From Brevundimonas sp. (lineage in GTDB: Bacteria; Pseudomonadota; Alphaproteobacteria; Caulobacterales; Caulobacteraceae): a stretch of 54,658 nucleotides of DNA. The stretch lies in contig NZ_SDZL01000013.1 in NCBI RefSeq assembly GCF_004210735.1, forward strand, positions 1 through 54,658, given 5' to 3'. Shown piece after piece: positions 53,276 through 54,658 of this stretch; position 1 is the first letter of the stretch, and each line of letters opens with the position of its first letter. A program made the translations under genes and the position numbers. A model generated the notes under the pieces. It was not told the origin of the DNA. It did not search any database and saw only the letters and a program-made list of their open reading frames with translations.

Positions 53276-53280
53276 ACCGG
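53264..53280 (+). terminator. short hairpin over the sppA stop codon
   Basis: CCGGTTC-ACT-GAACCGG, a perfect 7-bp stem with a 3-base loop, followed by ACCGGAAAAAAG. No T-run on the plus strand, so terminator function is doubtful. Confidence 0.3.
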
Positions 53281-53395
53281 ACCGGAAAAAAGCTGCGACA
53301 CACTCGCCTGTGAAGCGTCCATCCATTGACCGTTCATGTCAGTGGACCGACATTGCGCCCAAGGCGTTCAGTATGAGCGTCCGAAAGGGAAATCG

Positions 53396-53713
53396 ATGAC
53401 CCAGTCCCGGAAGGTGTTCCACCTCGGCTTCCAGTCCCGCCGCCGCGGCGCCGGGCTGATGGCGCCGATCATGTGGCTGGGCGGACTGATCGCGGCCTGT
53501 GTGGCCATGACCGTGGGCGCCGTTCTGGCCGTCATCACCGCCGCCGCCGTGGCCGTGATCGCGGTGACCGCCGGGGTCGTGGTCTTCTTCGCCGGTCTGG
53601 CCGTGCGCGCGCGTCGCCGCATGGCGCCGGCCCCCGCCGCCGAGGGTGTGATCGACGCCCGCAAGGTCGGGGACACCTGGGTCACCTATGGCTGGGAGCG
53701 GGAAAGCCGCTGA
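53396..53713 (+). CDS. small membrane hypothetical protein (105 aa)
   Basis: 105 residues. A basic N-terminus (MTQSRKVFHLGFQSRRRGAG) leads to two close hydrophobic segments rich in Ala/Val (MWLGGLIAACVAMTVGAVLA and VAVIAVTAGVVVFFAGLAVR), then a short cytoplasmic tail (APAAEGVIDARKVGDTWVTY). AAAGGGA precedes the ATG at 53396. Not recognised; likely a two-helix inner membrane protein. The AmpD-like gene starts 15 bases after its stop, so they may be cotranscribed. Confidence 0.7.
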   Translation: MTQSRKVFHLGFQSRRRGAGLMAPIMWLGGLIAACVAMTVGAVLAVITAAAVAVIAVTAGVVVFFAGLAVRARRRMAPAPAAEGVIDARKVGDTWVTYGWERESR

Positions 53714-53728
53714 CGCGCGCGCTTCGCC

Positions 53729-54493
53729 ATGCCGCCCTTTGATCTGACCGACGCCCCATCGCCCAATTTCAACGCCCGGCGCGGGCCGCCGGACATGATC
53801 GTCCTTCACTACACCGGCATGCAGACCGCCGAGGGCGCCATCGCCCGCCTGCGCGATCCCGGCACCGAGGTCTCGGCCCACTATGTCGTGGACGAGGACG
53901 GGCGGGTTCTGTCCCTGGTCCCCGAAGAGCGGCGCGCCTGGCACGCGGGCCGGGGCGAATGGCAGGGCGAGACCGACGTCAACGCCGCCTCCATCGGTAT
54001 CGAGATCGTCAATCCGGGGCACGAATTCGGCTATCGCCCCTTTCCTTCGGCGCAGATCGACAGGGTCATCGACCTGGTCGCCGACATCCGCACGCGCTGG
54101 ACCGTCCCGGACGCCCGCATCATCGCCCATTCCGACTGCGCCCCCGGCCGCAAGCAGGATCCGGGGGAGCTCTTCCCCTGGAGACAACTGGCCCAGGCCG
54201 GCCACGGCCTGTGGTTCGAGCCGGCGACCGAGCGGATCGCGGCGCTGGGTGGCCCGCTGTCGCCGGGCGACGAAGGGCTGGGCGTCATCGTCCTGCGCTC
54301 GGGCCTGCACAGGCTGGGCTATGGGCTGAAACCCGGCGGCGATTACGATGACCAGACCCGCCTGACGGTCGAGGCCTTCCAGCGCCACTGGCGGCCCGAC
54401 CGCGTCGACGGGATCGCGGACGGCGAGACCCGCGCCCGCCTGGTCGGCCTGCTGCAGCTGGCCAGCGCCGAGAGCGTGACGGGCGTTCTCTAG
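53729..54493 (+). CDS. N-acetylmuramoyl-L-alanine amidase (AmpD/Amidase_2 type) with peptidoglycan-binding domain
   Basis: 254 residues. The amidase domain has the Zn-binding His in MIVLHYTGMQTAEGAIARL near residue 28, AHYVVDEDGRVLSLVPEERR near 50 with the catalytic region, SIGIEIVNPGHEFGYRPF near 90 and the C-terminal ligands IIAHSDCAPGRKQDPGELFP near 132. A PG_binding_1 domain follows (LGVIVLRSGLHRLGYGL, VEAFQRHWRPDRVDGIADGE). It cleaves the MurNAc-L-Ala bond. There is no signal peptide, so cytoplasmic recycling of anhydro-muropeptides (AmpD role) is likely. Confidence 0.93.
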   Translation: MPPFDLTDAPSPNFNARRGPPDMIVLHYTGMQTAEGAIARLRDPGTEVSAHYVVDEDGRVLSLVPEERRAWHAGRGEWQGETDVNAASIGIEIVNPGHEFGYRPFPSAQIDRVIDLVADIRTRWTVPDARIIAHSDCAPGRKQDPGELFPWRQLAQAGHGLWFEPATERIAALGGPLSPGDEGLGVIVLRSGLHRLGYGLKPGGDYDDQTRLTVEAFQRHWRPDRVDGIADGETRARLVGLLQLASAESVTGVL

Positions 54494-54540
54494 CGTCATG
54501 GCTTGATCCGGGCGCTCAAAACGCGCATCTGACGCCCACC

Positions 54541-54658
54541 AGACGGCCGGGCGGTCGCGGCGGGGCTTGCTCCGTCGAGGAAAGTCCGGGCTCCACGGTG
54601 AAAAGGCGGCGGGTAACGCCCGCCCGGGGTGACCCGAGGGATAGCGCCACAGAAAGCA
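54541..54658 (+). ncRNA. rnpB: RNase P RNA (partial, 5' part)
   Basis: The window ends inside a type A RNase P RNA, the catalytic RNA that matures tRNA 5' ends. Conserved blocks are in the right order: GAGGAAAGTCCGGGCTCCAC near 54577-54596, GGGTAACGCCCGCCCGGGGT near 54611-54630, and GAGGGATAGCGCCACAGAAA near 54635-54654. The 5' end is approximate, and the 3' half, including P1 closure, lies outside. Confidence 0.93.

Overview
The window is GC-rich, densely coded chromosomal DNA of an alphaproteobacterium, most likely a Caulobacterales member close to Brevundimonas. This is inferred from gene families and arrangement, not from a database search. The pointers are a zapA-end/6S RNA/fau arrangement, a zeta-type F1-ATPase inhibitor, PurS as a separate subunit, heterotetrameric glycine-tRNA ligase, alphaproteobacterial palindromic repeats, and many GTGA or TGATG start/stop overlaps. 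No phage, insertion sequence, CRISPR array or plasmid backbone is visible. Most of the window is housekeeping.

Layout. 1-2.7 kb: end of a probable zapA, 6S RNA, fau, a YmdB-type phosphodiesterase and a DUF5694 protein. 2.7-18 kb: purine genes purL, purQ, purS, purC and purB, all on the minus strand but interleaved with unrelated genes (glycosyltransferase, DUF305, Tat-exported PLP enzyme, TspO-like protein, MFS transporter, PEBP protein, CFA-type methyltransferase, ATPase inhibitor zeta, fasciclin lipoprotein). purB is translationally coupled to a deoxyinosine-type DNA glycosylase. 18-19.4 kb: a guanidine-II riboswitch followed by a SugE/Gdx exporter and a glutathione transferase. 19.4-27.6 kb: lytic transglycosylase, family-4-like uracil-DNA glycosylase, ETF-ubiquinone oxidoreductase, TPR protein, ispE and an unrecognised protein. 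27.6-32 kb: a KpsC-like double Kdo transferase, a FabH-like ketoacyl synthase and a small outer membrane barrel.

32-40.4 kb: panE-like reductase, ppdK, a DMT transporter, glyS and glyQ. This stretch carries two families of palindromic repeat, one of which sits in frame inside glyS. 40.4-47.8 kb: polysaccharide deacetylase, CitE-like lyase, SDR, free-Met-sulfoxide reductase, a Sel1 lipoprotein/beta-helix protein pair and a CPBP protease. 47.8-54.7 kb: a miniature YadA-like trimeric autotransporter, a CAU tRNA, two convergent SIMPL-domain genes, panD, sppA, an AmpD-like amidase and the 5' part of RNase P RNA cut by the window end.

Themes: de novo purine synthesis with base-excision repair of purine/pyrimidine damage; coenzyme A precursors (panE-like, panD); cell envelope (Kdo transferase, GT4, lytic transglycosylase, amidase, barrel, autotransporter); and guanidinium detoxification. 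The most unusual items are the in-frame palindromic insertion in glyS, the guanidine-II riboswitch, the purB/DNA-glycosylase coupling, the putative periplasmic PLP enzyme and a TGCACT-repeat hairpin with an eight-T loop upstream of a SIMPL gene.
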